From the NCBI GenBank assembly GCA_003194525.1, contig NBIV01000106.1, positions 124,001 through 188,000 on the forward strand: DNA of 64,000 nucleotides, in the 5' to 3' direction. Source of the stretch: Gracilariopsis chorda. Lineage: Eukaryota > Rhodophyta > Florideophyceae > Gracilariales > Gracilariaceae. Every line of letters starts with the position of its first letter. Position 1 is the first letter of the stretch. A program made the position numbers and the translations under genes. Below are positions 47,867 through 57,169 of this stretch, in pieces. The notes beneath the pieces are model-generated. The model was not told the DNA's origin. It ran no database searches and worked only from the letters and a program-made list of their open reading frames with translations.

Positions 47867-48350
47867 AATAAGACAGACAATCTGGACCATCAAGGTTGAA
47901 ATTATTTTCATACAAGAACACAAATTTGTTCCCAACAAAATCTCTTTTTGATATGTTTTGTCGGGCTCATTGAAGACGTGCAACCTTATGATACTTGGTC
48001 ATATTTGGGCCTTGCATCATCTTTGAGTAGTTGAGCGTATCATCCTCTTTCAATAGCTGCTGTACTCGACGAACGGATATGTTGAGATTTAGATCTTTAT
48101 TCAGATCGGACGCATTAAAACTACCCTTTTGTGCTTCACGTAACAAACTGCAGTGTTGCTGCGGTGAAAATTTGCGAAGTTTTTTTGGCAATGTTTGCGG
48201 AGTTCGTTTCGGATTCGAACTTAAGCAGCTTTGAACAGCTCTAACTGAGCGTTGTACGTGCTCTGCTATTTCTCGTAGAGAGAGTTTTTTGTGGCGGAGT
48301 GCGAATATTTGTCCTTTTTTGAACTGGGACAAATACTTTCCTTTCGCCAT
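47867..48350 (-). pseudogene. Tc1-like transposase, N-terminal part
   Basis: The ATG at 48,350 opens an HTH-containing frame: MAKGKYLSQFKKGQIFALR, LSLREIAEHVQRSVRAVQSC (first HTH) and FNASDLNKDLNLNISVRRVQ (second HTH). A frame change near 47,970 leads into KFVFLYENNFNLDGPD, which aligns with the FSDEKKFNLDGPD signature of the family. The first catalytic Asp of that signature is replaced by Tyr. The gene is cut at 47,866 by the Ty3 element and continues at 19,394. Confidence 0.85.
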
Positions 48351-48503
48351 TTTGGAGGTTGGAGTTGAGAGAGGTAATGAGTAGGGTGTTTGCAGTGACT
48401 GATACTATGTAATACAAGGCCAAGATTTTGAATTGGAAGAAAGTTCCCCCTTTTTTGTGACATGTGTCATATACTGTTTCGTGTGTTCAAAAGAGTTTCG
48501 CAA

Positions 48504-49013
48504 CATGTTTTAATGATTGCAAAACCGTAATTGTTATCTTTGACAAAACGTGTCTACAGCTGTGTTCAATTAAATGATCTACAAAGTTCAATCACAGCAT
48601 CATACCGAGATTGTATGCAGAACCACACAATAAAAGGTTGTGGCTGGGTGTGCGTAAGGAAGTTTGCGCGCACTGTAACCCTTTACCTTCGGTAAATTCC
48701 AACCATTCCTTAGGAACTGTATGAAGCACTGAATCGATTCCTTCTGTTTGCAATAAAGCAGAATGGCCGTCTATTTGAAAGCACTAGCATTGCTACCCTT
48801 GGTACGGTAAGGTAAGCCAGGTGCTGTTTTATCAACTACACTTACGGACGTAGCTGCTCCTTCCAGACTAATCAGAAAGGCAGTCAGTAGGGAAGGTAAT
48901 AATCGGTGAGTTGCTAAATTCCTCCCGCGCACAGCTGAACCGGTTTAGTTGCAGCGTGGGCTTCAGCGGTGACGAGAGAATACAAGCAGCCGGCATCTAT
49001 TTCGTTATTGGCA
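48504..49013. other. Upstream region of the P450 gene
   Basis: Host sequence between the Tc1-like element and the P450 start. It includes TACCTTCGGTA at 48,684-48,694, an 11-base core of the motif at 1576 and 7302. No coding region is supported. Confidence 0.4.
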
Positions 49014-50657
49014 ATGGTATATCATGAAAGGGCCCCTGTTTGTTTTCAAACAGCAGTTGCACTATCATCGAAAGAATGGGTCTCACGGAGAAATGACAGC
49101 CTCTCCATTTGCCGTAACTTACAAGTAGTTCAAAGGGCTTCCGTTTCACCGATGGTTTCAATGACCCGAAACGATCAATCAACACAGGGGAACAATAGCA
49201 GAACTCAAGAAGAGAATAGTCGTTCTGGCAGCCCAGCGGTAGCAGAAGTGCCAGACTGCTCATATCCGAGATTTCTTGGAACCTTAAGGGACGTGGTATC
49301 TCGCTCGTATCGGGGGTTATCCCTCACGCCAAAGTATAAGCCGCTATATATGTCTAGGTTTCTAGAAGAGAAGTTCCTTGTTGTGGCGGATCTTGAGGCT
49401 GTCCATGAAGTTTTGGATAATTCTTCGGTCTTTGTGAACAAAGATGCAGCCCCGTCCAGCATGCGTGAATTGTTTGGAGAAGAGAGCTTGTTTACTATGG
49501 ATGGTGAAGAACATGCTAGACAACGCAGTATTATGCGACCAGCATTCTCCGCTGTCTTGCGACAGTCGTACATCTCAACCGCTCAGGATTCTTCCAGGAG
49601 AATGCTTGACTACATCTCGGAATGCATGAGAAGCGGCCGCAAGTTTGACACACACCGCGTTTTTGAGCAGCATTTCATTTCCATTATCATTCAAATGACA
49701 ACTGGGCGGTTTCTTCGGGACAGTAGTTTGTCAGAAAGCGAGTTCAATCATCTCGCCTCGCTTTATACTGATTTTAACAAGGGTTTGATCGCTTTGCCCT
49801 TCTTCCCAAATCGTTTGCGAGCCATAAAAGCGCGGGAGGAACTTATGATGGAGTATGAGAAGAAGATAGAAGAAACCCTGGTTCGCAGTAAGGAGGAAAT
49901 CGATCTGCTTCGAGACACTAAAGGCATTGAGGGTGGCTCATCGGACATTAAGTTTGATGTCTTGACGGCTATGTGTGCGGCGTCATCGTTGAGCACAGGA
50001 TCACGGATTGATGCAAAGAGCCACAGAGAATTGCGAACAATGTCACAGCTGCTACTGCTTCTTTGGTTTGCTGGGTTCACTACACAGACCAACACTCTCA
50101 TGAACTGCGTGCTTGAAATTGGATTGAATGATAAGCTTAGAAAGTCTCTCGTCGAAGAGCAACAGGTCGTGATGACGAAGAATGGGAACGAATTGAAAGT
50201 AAGTGAGGTGTTGCGGGAAATGCCCTTAATGACATCATTCGTACATGAAGTGCTGCGAATGTATCCTCCTGTACCCACATGGTTCAAGAGAGCATCTCAA
50301 GACACTGATATACTAGGGTTTACGGTTAAGAAGGGCCAACGTGTGATGCTAGATCTGGCAGGAACCATGCGGGACGAAGCTTACTTTGAAGATGGACAGA
50401 AGCTCATACCGGAGCGATTCATGAACAATCCGCGTATTGAAAAGTACAAGACAACGCCGTTTGGTGGTGCTGGGAACGCGCACTATTGTCTTGGGTCCCA
50501 ACTGGCGCTGCTAAACCTAAAGGCGACGATGTGCACCATGTTGCGCGAATACGATTTAGAGTTAGATCAAAACCAAAGCAAGAAACACTTCTGGATACCT
50601 GAAGTGTTGCCAGCTTCTGGGGTGCGTTTCTCGAGGATGGAACGACGAGCTGCTTAG
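49014..50657 (+). CDS. Cytochrome P450 monooxygenase
   Basis: A haem-thiolate monooxygenase of unknown substrate. The 547-residue product has all family landmarks in order: I-helix WFAGFTTQTNTL, K-helix EVLR, the PERF-type IPERF, and the haem loop FGGAGNAHYCLGSQLA with Cys492 as axial ligand. The loop and the following LLNLKATMCTML resemble CYP26/CYP120-like (CYP85 clan) enzymes, a tentative placement. The ATG at 49,014 gives a Ser/Arg-rich N-terminus without a membrane helix, which may be an organelle leader; ATGs at 49,152 and 49,161 would remove it. The frame is open upstream to a GTG at 48,969 only. It is intronless and intact, and has a decayed paralogue at 12,850-15,660. Confidence 0.92.
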   Translation: MVYHERAPVCFQTAVALSSKEWVSRRNDSLSICRNLQVVQRASVSPMVSMTRNDQSTQGNNSRTQEENSRSGSPAVAEVPDCSYPRFLGTLRDVVSRSYRGLSLTPKYKPLYMSRFLEEKFLVVADLEAVHEVLDNSSVFVNKDAAPSSMRELFGEESLFTMDGEEHARQRSIMRPAFSAVLRQSYISTAQDSSRRMLDYISECMRSGRKFDTHRVFEQHFISIIIQMTTGRFLRDSSLSESEFNHLASLYTDFNKGLIALPFFPNRLRAIKAREELMMEYEKKIEETLVRSKEEIDLLRDTKGIEGGSSDIKFDVLTAMCAASSLSTGSRIDAKSHRELRTMSQLLLLLWFAGFTTQTNTLMNCVLEIGLNDKLRKSLVEEQQVVMTKNGNELKVSEVLREMPLMTSFVHEVLRMYPPVPTWFKRASQDTDILGFTVKKGQRVMLDLAGTMRDEAYFEDGQKLIPERFMNNPRIEKYKTTPFGGAGNAHYCLGSQLALLNLKATMCTMLREYDLELDQNQSKKHFWIPEVLPASGVRFSRMERRAA

Positions 50658-52256
50658 GATATATCGTCGTCCCAAGGATTGATTAAGCGTTTTCTGGCAA
50701 GGGAACATGCCGCAATTGTGATCACACCGTTGCTTTTTTCTAGTGTACTGATATATGATAGCGTCATGAGGGTAATAAAACGTTTCGAGGATTTTCTCGC
50801 TTCCGAGCGTGCGGGATGCTCGGTACGTGACACAACTGCGAATTGTGGTAAAAGGGTAGAGATACTCGGGTGCTCCACGAGGCAGAGGATGTATAAGCGT
50901 ACGGGGCAAAGGGGAGTGCTTGGCGATATGTGCAGATGCGCAGAAGGTGAGACGGACGGAGGGGGAGAATGGTGTTCAAATTGGTTGCGCAAAAAGTGGA
51001 CTGATTGTACGGACGGATGAAGGGGGGGGTTATGACAGTGCAGTGGAACTGCAATGAGGACATGAAAGAAGAGCGTGAGCGCAAGACGCGGAAAATGTAA
51101 GACATAAGCTGGAGTGGATGTGAGCAGAGGGATATCATGCAAGCTAACTGTACGGAAAAGAGAAAAGTTGTATGGAAGCGAGTGATGGCTAAGACCCGTA
51201 GCACTGGGGTGATGATATGTTGGTAATTTTGCAGGATGTGCTCCTCCGGTTTCTACCAACGGCAAGGTTGGGATTGTGAGGAAACGCTTGGGACGAGGGC
51301 GGGTAGCGTGTTATGAAGAGTGATAATGGACGACGTGATGTGCAACGTTTGTATCTTAGCGCTACTGCTCTCTCTGCGCCGTGATCAAATACCTTCTCGC
51401 CACGCGAGTTGGGAAAGCAGCACGCCGAAGACGTCGAACGGGGCTGCAGAGGGGGGTGCTGGAAGGCGGCAAATTAGGGTTGGAAAGACATTGCACCCGT
51501 CGCGCGTTCGTTGGCGGAGCGCCGAGTTAGGTGCGGGGTAAGCCAGTCTGTGCTGCAGTAGCGAAACGGAGCGACGGGAAGAGAACGAACGCCTCACAAG
51601 GCGCACTGTGTAAGAGAAGCATCAACTTGATTCATGGAAAGAGACGCAGGTGGGGCGGCCGACGGAGTGCGCGTCGACGGTGGGGTGTGCGCAACGTGAG
51701 CAGCTGTTTGGCGCGGCTCGGCGCGTGCGCGGCGAAACAGCGAATGGAAGACGTTGCGGTGGACAAAACGCAACGTCACTTGCAAATGGGTCATTTATCC
51801 ACACGTGGGCCGAAAGCGTCGGCAGTGTAGAGTCTACCGTTTACACGCTGTGCGCGTGCTCCCGCTTGCCCTCTTGTTGGGCGCTGTGCCAGTCGCACGA
51901 GTCCATTCCAAGCTCCAGTTCTTCTCAGCGCGCCCCGCTCACCCGTCGCTCCTAGATACTCTCACCCCGCGCCACCGCAGCCTCCCACTCTCTCAACTCT
52001 CAACTCTTGTAACTGGCTTTGCGCCACCCCACCGTCGTCTCTTGTCTCCACCATCCACTACTTGCTCTCCCAGGTGTACAGCTCCGTGCCTCTCGATTCG
52101 GCAACCCCCCCTTATTTCGTTTCGCTAACTTTTCTGTTTTCGTCTCACTTGCCGCCGGGCCTTGACTCACACGCACTCTTCTACAATACTACCCCCAATT
52201 CGTTTTCGTCGCGCGCGCAACAAGCGCAGACGCTTCACCTGCTTCGCTCCCGTATC
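50658..52256. other. Intergenic and promoter region of the kinase gene
   Basis: About 1.6 kb without a supported gene. From about 51,380 it becomes GC-rich and shows overlapping open frames on several strands, a composition effect. Pyrimidine-rich CTCTCAACTCTCAACTCTT at about 51,990 is near the expected transcription start. The open frame continuing into the kinase upstream of 52,257 lacks an ATG. Confidence 0.45.
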
Positions 52257-55200
52257 ATGTCCAACGATGACATTCCCTACATCAATCACCGCCGACTGCG
52301 CTGGGAAACCTCTCCGCACGCCCTTCTCGGCGAGGGCTCCTTCGGCATAGTGTACAGCGGAAAGCTCGATGGAGCTCACGTCGCCATAAAAATTGTAAAG
52401 CGTTCCGCCACAGGCGCCGTGTCAACCGAGGATAAACGCGTCCAGGAGTCCGCCGCCCTCAAGCAACATCACCGCGAAATTCACCGGCTCAACACAGTCA
52501 AGAGCCCTCATATCATTCAGTATCTCGGCGTTTTTCGCGACAAGGACCCGAGAGATTTGTTCATCGTTACCGAGTACCTTGAGGGCGGCTCCTTGCATGA
52601 TAATTTGCTTGAAATGAGGCGCAGACGAGCTATGTTGGATGATGGCAGCTTTCTTACCATTGCTATTCACATCGCTCGTGGACTTAACCATGTGCATACT
52701 GAGAGTTTGACGCACGGTGACATGAAGCCGCAAAACGTTTTGCTTACATCCCCGTTTCAGTTCCACACGCAGTCTGCCTCCACCTGCATCGCGTATTTAC
52801 CCTCCTTTGCAACCGTCAAGATTGCCGACTTCGGCCTTTCCAAGCGTCTTGAAGGTGCCACTTCACCGCGCATGTTCGGCTCCACAGCAGCCACAACAGA
52901 CTTTGGAAACGGACCTGTCGGCACGTATCTGTACATGTCACCCGAGGGCTACCGTGGTGTCGGCAACATCACTGACGATGAAGCGAAGGCGTCCGATGTA
53001 TACGCCTATGCACTCGTCCTGTTTGAACTCCTGTCTGGTATGCAAAGCTGGTCTGTGGAGCGCGTGCAAAACGTTTTCCAGCTTAGCAGTTTTGTTCGTG
53101 ACGGCCGAAGACCCAACTGGGGACCGCACAAGGATCACATCGACCCGGCTTACAGACAACTTGTGGAAGATTGTTGGAGTCCTAATCCGGGTGATCGCCC
53201 TCTTGTTGATGACATAGTACGTCGATTGGAAGAGCTGACGGAGCGGTATGAACAGAGGTCTCAGCAACACATTTCTGACACTGCTGAACAGCCAACGTCA
53301 AATCCGTCTGCGCATGATGATGCCTCATCTAAGAGCGCTTCGGAACGATCTTCCTGTCAGAAAGCGTCTCAAGTGTCCCTGAATACTTCCAGTGATCAAA
53401 GCACCGTATCACAGAAACTTCTCAAAGTTCCATTCCACGAACCTACTGATCCGAGCGATTTGCCAAGTGAAGCGGGTAATAGCTCTGATTCTGACGATGA
53501 AGGCAATGGCGATCAACTTGATGATTCAGATCAAGGCGGCTTGAATCAGTTTGTGCGTAGAACACCTGTTCGAATTGCTCCTTACGGTGAACACCCAGAC
53601 CGCTCTTCCCCGGCTACGGATAATTCTATCGGCAAGAACAATGACGGTTGCTCCAACGTAGATAACCCGGAGTCAACTGTTACAGATGGCAGCAACGAAC
53701 CTACCGGTGGTTTTGTTCATGTTGTCAGCATGCGTCTGACCGAATCTCAAACAAGGAGTGAGATCAGCAAAGGACAAAAGAGTGATCCTGATGTGCGCGT
53801 AGAATCGGCTGTATCCTTTCCGGACGGTACTGAAGGAGGCTTCACTATCGATGACGATGATATCACCTCGGGTTTAAGCCAAGTTCACATTCGAGACGAC
53901 AGCGATCCAGATGCACAGACCGATGAAATTGACAGTAACATAGTGGACATTGTGCGCTTGAGAAAGGTTGAGAGCAAGTTAATAGAACCACCCACGGTTC
54001 AAGGACTGCAGATTCCTACTGGTGACGAAAAGCAAAGACTGGTCTATGGCCTTGGTTCCATTGCTGAAAATGCAAGGGTAACGGAAGTCCCGGTACAAAG
54101 GTCGGAAACAGCCCTTCTTTCATCGTTCTTCAACGCAGCACAAGAACCCGATGACAAATCGGCCGAACTGAAACCGGACCAGGAAACTCAACAAGAAGAA
54201 ACGGAACCCCAGCCTCAGTATGAAGTAACGAGTGAACCTGAAGCCTCTCAACACACAACGGTGAATCAAGAGAACAGTGCGCCAGATCAAGAAGGCTATG
54301 TGCCGCAGGGTCTACCGCAAATTTCTCTGGATGTTAGTGCTGTCCTTGCTGAGCCGCTGCCGCGTGTCGCAGCCAAACCGAGCAAATCGAATCCTTCATC
54401 AAAGTCTACGAGTCCTAACGATGATTCCAAAACTAATGGGCGTAAATCACGGCGAGAGAAGTCGTACACAAGTCCGGACAATGTTGAAATGGAGGCTGAG
54501 GTCCTCTCTGAGTTTGCGCAAAACGACTTCCCTTCAACTGGGTTTTTCAACAGTGTTTCAGGTAATACTGCTCCTGGGAGCAGTCCATCTGGCGGTAAAC
54601 AATCAAAGGATCAAAGTCCTGCTCAAAAGGTGGGGTATACACCGGCGTCAAGTGTGCCTCCAAGCGCGGGACATGAAGCCGTTGGCGCCACAGGGCCTCA
54701 CAAGATGTATATTCCCATGCAAAACGATGCGTCTAATCCTACCCCCTCATCCTATGCCACTATTCCTTCAAGCGTGAGCCACCCGGAGCTCCATACGCCA
54801 TATGGTACACCTCGTATTGTTCCGACTCATCCGAGCGCTCCAAACTCTAAGATGCATGGATACACCCCTTCTCACCCTTTGAACCCGGGAGTGCCACCTT
54901 TATCAGCGTATCAATCATTCACTACCCAAGGCGCAAGTGCACCGCCTCTGTCGGATACCTCTCAGAGCGCCATTGGTAGCACCCCAGCTTACCACCGTAT
55001 TAGCCATGGAGTACAGCCTCATGTATCACCAACTTGGCAGGCTAATACACCATCCCGGCAAAGGCCACCGAATCGAATATACGCTTCCTCCGTTGGACAC
55101 GAGACACTGGGGATGAGCCCTGGTACATCTTCGCAAGGTCTGAACGCTCTTCTCAACGCTTTGCAGAGATCAGATGGTATGGCTGTTGTCCAAAGTATGT

Positions 55201-56459
55201 GGCAATACGATAATCGACGGGTAGTAGCCATGGCTTTGGCCAGAAGCCCATCTCTTCGTGGTGAAAGCATACTAGCTCTTGCAAGCCGCTTTCTCACGAT
55301 GAATAACGATCTACAACAGGAACGAAGGGATCCGTACGTCGCAATAGAACTGTGTACGGCGATAGGCAACATTGCCCGGAATGATCCGCAAGCTATCAGT
55401 GCCAGCTTTGTTCTCAAAGTGATTCCAAATGTACTACTTGTCATGTCTCGATTTCATCACTTGTTGCATCAGCACGTAGAGGTCTATTCTGCGTGTTGCT
55501 TCGCGCTAACCAACTTGTTTATGATTACCAATGTCATTACGGACGGCAACGTACGCACGAAGATGGCACTGTGGATCGAATATGCCATATCATTCAACAT
55601 TGCAAACGACAGTACCTCTGCAGGACCGTTTTCGGACTCGTTGGCCTACACAGCAACATGTGCAGCGCGGAATTTCATGTGGATGAATGAGGCTAATGTT
55701 CAGGCGTTTGTAACATGTAGTGGAGGTGATGGGCAAACAGGACCCCCAATTACTCATCTCATTCAATCACTGCGGACATTTTCTTATGCTGGGAAGACCC
55801 ATGTCGTACAGTCAACCTTGTCAGCTCTCGCGCTGATCATCTACTACCCAAGACAAAGAGCGGAGTTCATGCATCGACATGGTTTCAAAGCGTTCTTTGA
55901 GACCTTGCAGCAACAACCCCAGGAGACATCAGCCACCGCGTTGATTTTCTCGATGTTAGCAGCGATGTTTTCTGGGCCTGTCTCCAACCCGAATGACAGT
56001 GACGCCTTCTGGAAGGCATTTGTTATAGATCAGGGCAGTCAGGGGCTGATACAGTCGTTAGATCATGTGAGAAGAGGTGTACCATCGGAGAAGGAGAGAT
56101 TAGAAGTCTTAGAACGGGGCTTCTACGCAGTTTTGACAGTAGCTCGATTTCACAGTTCATTGCGCAGAAGCCTAATTGACGCAGGTTGTATGCAGCAAGT
56201 TCATGCAGTGCTTCGAGATATTTCGAGTTCTGCTATGACAGGAGTGCAGACGGCTGATAACAGTTTGATTGCTTGTAGGACTCGACTTGGGGCGCGTCTC
56301 TGTGATGTGGTGAGAGAATTAGGCACGGATAACAATGGATACAGGTATCTGAGAGAGAATAACGTTCGAAGATCTTTGGAGGACATGATGCGAAGGTATC
56401 CTGGAGATAGCGCTTTCGCGCACTCATGTCGAGGGGCGCTGGCTCTCCTGTCATACTGA
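52257..56459 (+). CDS. TKL-type protein kinase with helical ARM/HEAT-like C-terminal half
   Basis: A 1400-residue product from the first in-frame ATG. The kinase domain (about residues 15-325) has LGEGSFGIVYSG, VAIK, HGDMKPQN (catalytic Asp in place, Arg of HRD replaced by Gly at 153-155), KIADFGLSK (DFG at 191) and YMSPEG. Sequence features around WxPxxGDRP-like CWSPNPGDRP place it with TKL kinases. Residues about 330-900 are low-complexity, acidic and Ser/Thr/Pro/Gln-rich, so likely disordered. Residues about 950-1400 are Leu/Ala-rich helices (ALLNALQRSDGMAVVQSMWQ, ELCTAIGNIARNDPQAISA, LSALALIIYYPRQRAEF) that look like ARM/HEAT repeats. No membrane segment. The gene is intact and intronless; its substrate is unknown. 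Confidence 0.9.
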   Translation: MSNDDIPYINHRRLRWETSPHALLGEGSFGIVYSGKLDGAHVAIKIVKRSATGAVSTEDKRVQESAALKQHHREIHRLNTVKSPHIIQYLGVFRDKDPRDLFIVTEYLEGGSLHDNLLEMRRRRAMLDDGSFLTIAIHIARGLNHVHTESLTHGDMKPQNVLLTSPFQFHTQSASTCIAYLPSFATVKIADFGLSKRLEGATSPRMFGSTAATTDFGNGPVGTYLYMSPEGYRGVGNITDDEAKASDVYAYALVLFELLSGMQSWSVERVQNVFQLSSFVRDGRRPNWGPHKDHIDPAYRQLVEDCWSPNPGDRPLVDDIVRRLEELTERYEQRSQQHISDTAEQPTSNPSAHDDASSKSASERSSCQKASQVSLNTSSDQSTVSQKLLKVPFHEPTDPSDLPSEAGNSSDSDDEGNGDQLDDSDQGGLNQFVRRTPVRIAPYGEHPDRSSPATDNSIGKNNDGCSNVDNPESTVTDGSNEPTGGFVHVVSMRLTESQTRSEISKGQKSDPDVRVESAVSFPDGTEGGFTIDDDDITSGLSQVHIRDDSDPDAQTDEIDSNIVDIVRLRKVESKLIEPPTVQGLQIPTGDEKQRLVYGLGSIAENARVTEVPVQRSETALLSSFFNAAQEPDDKSAELKPDQETQQEETEPQPQYEVTSEPEASQHTTVNQENSAPDQEGYVPQGLPQISLDVSAVLAEPLPRVAAKPSKSNPSSKSTSPNDDSKTNGRKSRREKSYTSPDNVEMEAEVLSEFAQNDFPSTGFFNSVSGNTAPGSSPSGGKQSKDQSPAQKVGYTPASSVPPSAGHEAVGATGPHKMYIPMQNDASNPTPSSYATIPSSVSHPELHTPYGTPRIVPTHPSAPNSKMHGYTPSHPLNPGVPPLSAYQSFTTQGASAPPLSDTSQSAIGSTPAYHRISHGVQPHVSPTWQANTPSRQRPPNRIYASSVGHETLGMSPGTSSQGLNALLNALQRSDGMAVVQSMWQYDNRRVVAMALARSPSLRGESILALASRFLTMNNDLQQERRDPYVAIELCTAIGNIARNDPQAISASFVLKVIPNVLLVMSRFHHLLHQHVEVYSACCFALTNLFMITNVITDGNVRTKMALWIEYAISFNIANDSTSAGPFSDSLAYTATCAARNFMWMNEANVQAFVTCSGGDGQTGPPITHLIQSLRTFSYAGKTHVVQSTLSALALIIYYPRQRAEFMHRHGFKAFFETLQQQPQETSATALIFSMLAAMFSGPVSNPNDSDAFWKAFVIDQGSQGLIQSLDHVRRGVPSEKERLEVLERGFYAVLTVARFHSSLRRSLIDAGCMQQVHAVLRDISSSAMTGVQTADNSLIACRTRLGARLCDVVRELGTDNNGYRYLRENNVRRSLEDMMRRYPGDSAFAHSCRGALALLSY

Positions 56460-57169
56460 AGCTGGTAAGGCAAATAGTGCTCTGTCATTCATATGTACAT
56501 GAAGGTTTAACAGAACAGAACAGCTATCGACGCTCAGGTCTTTTTCGAAGTGCAGGTGACAAGATTCCTTGCTCTGATACAATTGCGAAGGACAAGGCAT
56601 CCTTCACTGGCATGGTTGTCCGATCGCGTATGTTCCCCTGGCGTTTATGTATATTAGTGGAAGCTGAAACCGTGGCTAATGTCCCTTTAGTTGTACTTGT
56701 TTTTGGTGTAGAGTGGCGCGTTTAGATATGTACAGTTAGCAATCCCTTTACCCTTACAAGTAGGACCACAGTCATCCTTGCATCCATTTTTGCAGCTTGA
56801 GTACAGACTGGGCAACCGTTTCGGCACACTGCCAGGATTCCTGCAGGTGTATAGAGGTAAACCATTTTGCTGTTCGTGTTTTCGCGAAGATTAGCCAGGG
56901 TATGCTGGGTAGCTACCGTTTAAACAATGCGCTCTCCCTTTTAAGGTTGAGACGGTAATATTTGGGCAGCAGCTTGGCCTTTGTTGTGTAGAACCGGGTA
57001 TTTTTCTGAAAGATGGTGATATACTTTGTGCTGCAGCGCTGATGCGCTCCATTCTGAACTGCCAGATGTGCTTGGTCGGTAGAGCGCTGAGGTGTCACCG
57101 CGCGAACTGTAAGTCATAGGGCACATGGGTTCCCACGGGCAGGGGTTTTCGACCATCTGTCAATCAGAG
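56460..57169. other. Intergenic region after the kinase gene
   Basis: The 3' flank of the kinase. Weak open frames lack domains. The part from about 56,800 may already be decayed LINE sequence, but no motif supports this before the RNase H piece further right. Confidence 0.35.

Larger units (their letters stand above)
18800..48503 (-). mobile_element. Tc1-like DNA transposon, split by nested retroelements
   Basis: The outermost layer of the nest. Only 18,800-19,394 and 47,867-48,503 belong to it, giving about 1.23 kb, the normal Tc1/mariner size. Its ends are inverted repeats: CAGCGAAACTGTTTTAAGC from 18,800 matches the reverse complement of 48,465-48,503 (TTGCGAAACTCTTTTGAAC), with CGAAA and ATGACACAT further in. 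TA precedes the left end; the right side reads CA. The interruption falls in the codons for the conserved YYWHDL stretch, where the reading resumes exactly across the insertion. The internal 28.5 kb is the Ty3 nest described separately. Confidence 0.85.

Noticed and set aside
50654-52128. Many frames between the P450 and kinase genes
   Set aside because: GC-rich promoter sequence open on several strands; no domain, no consistent start.
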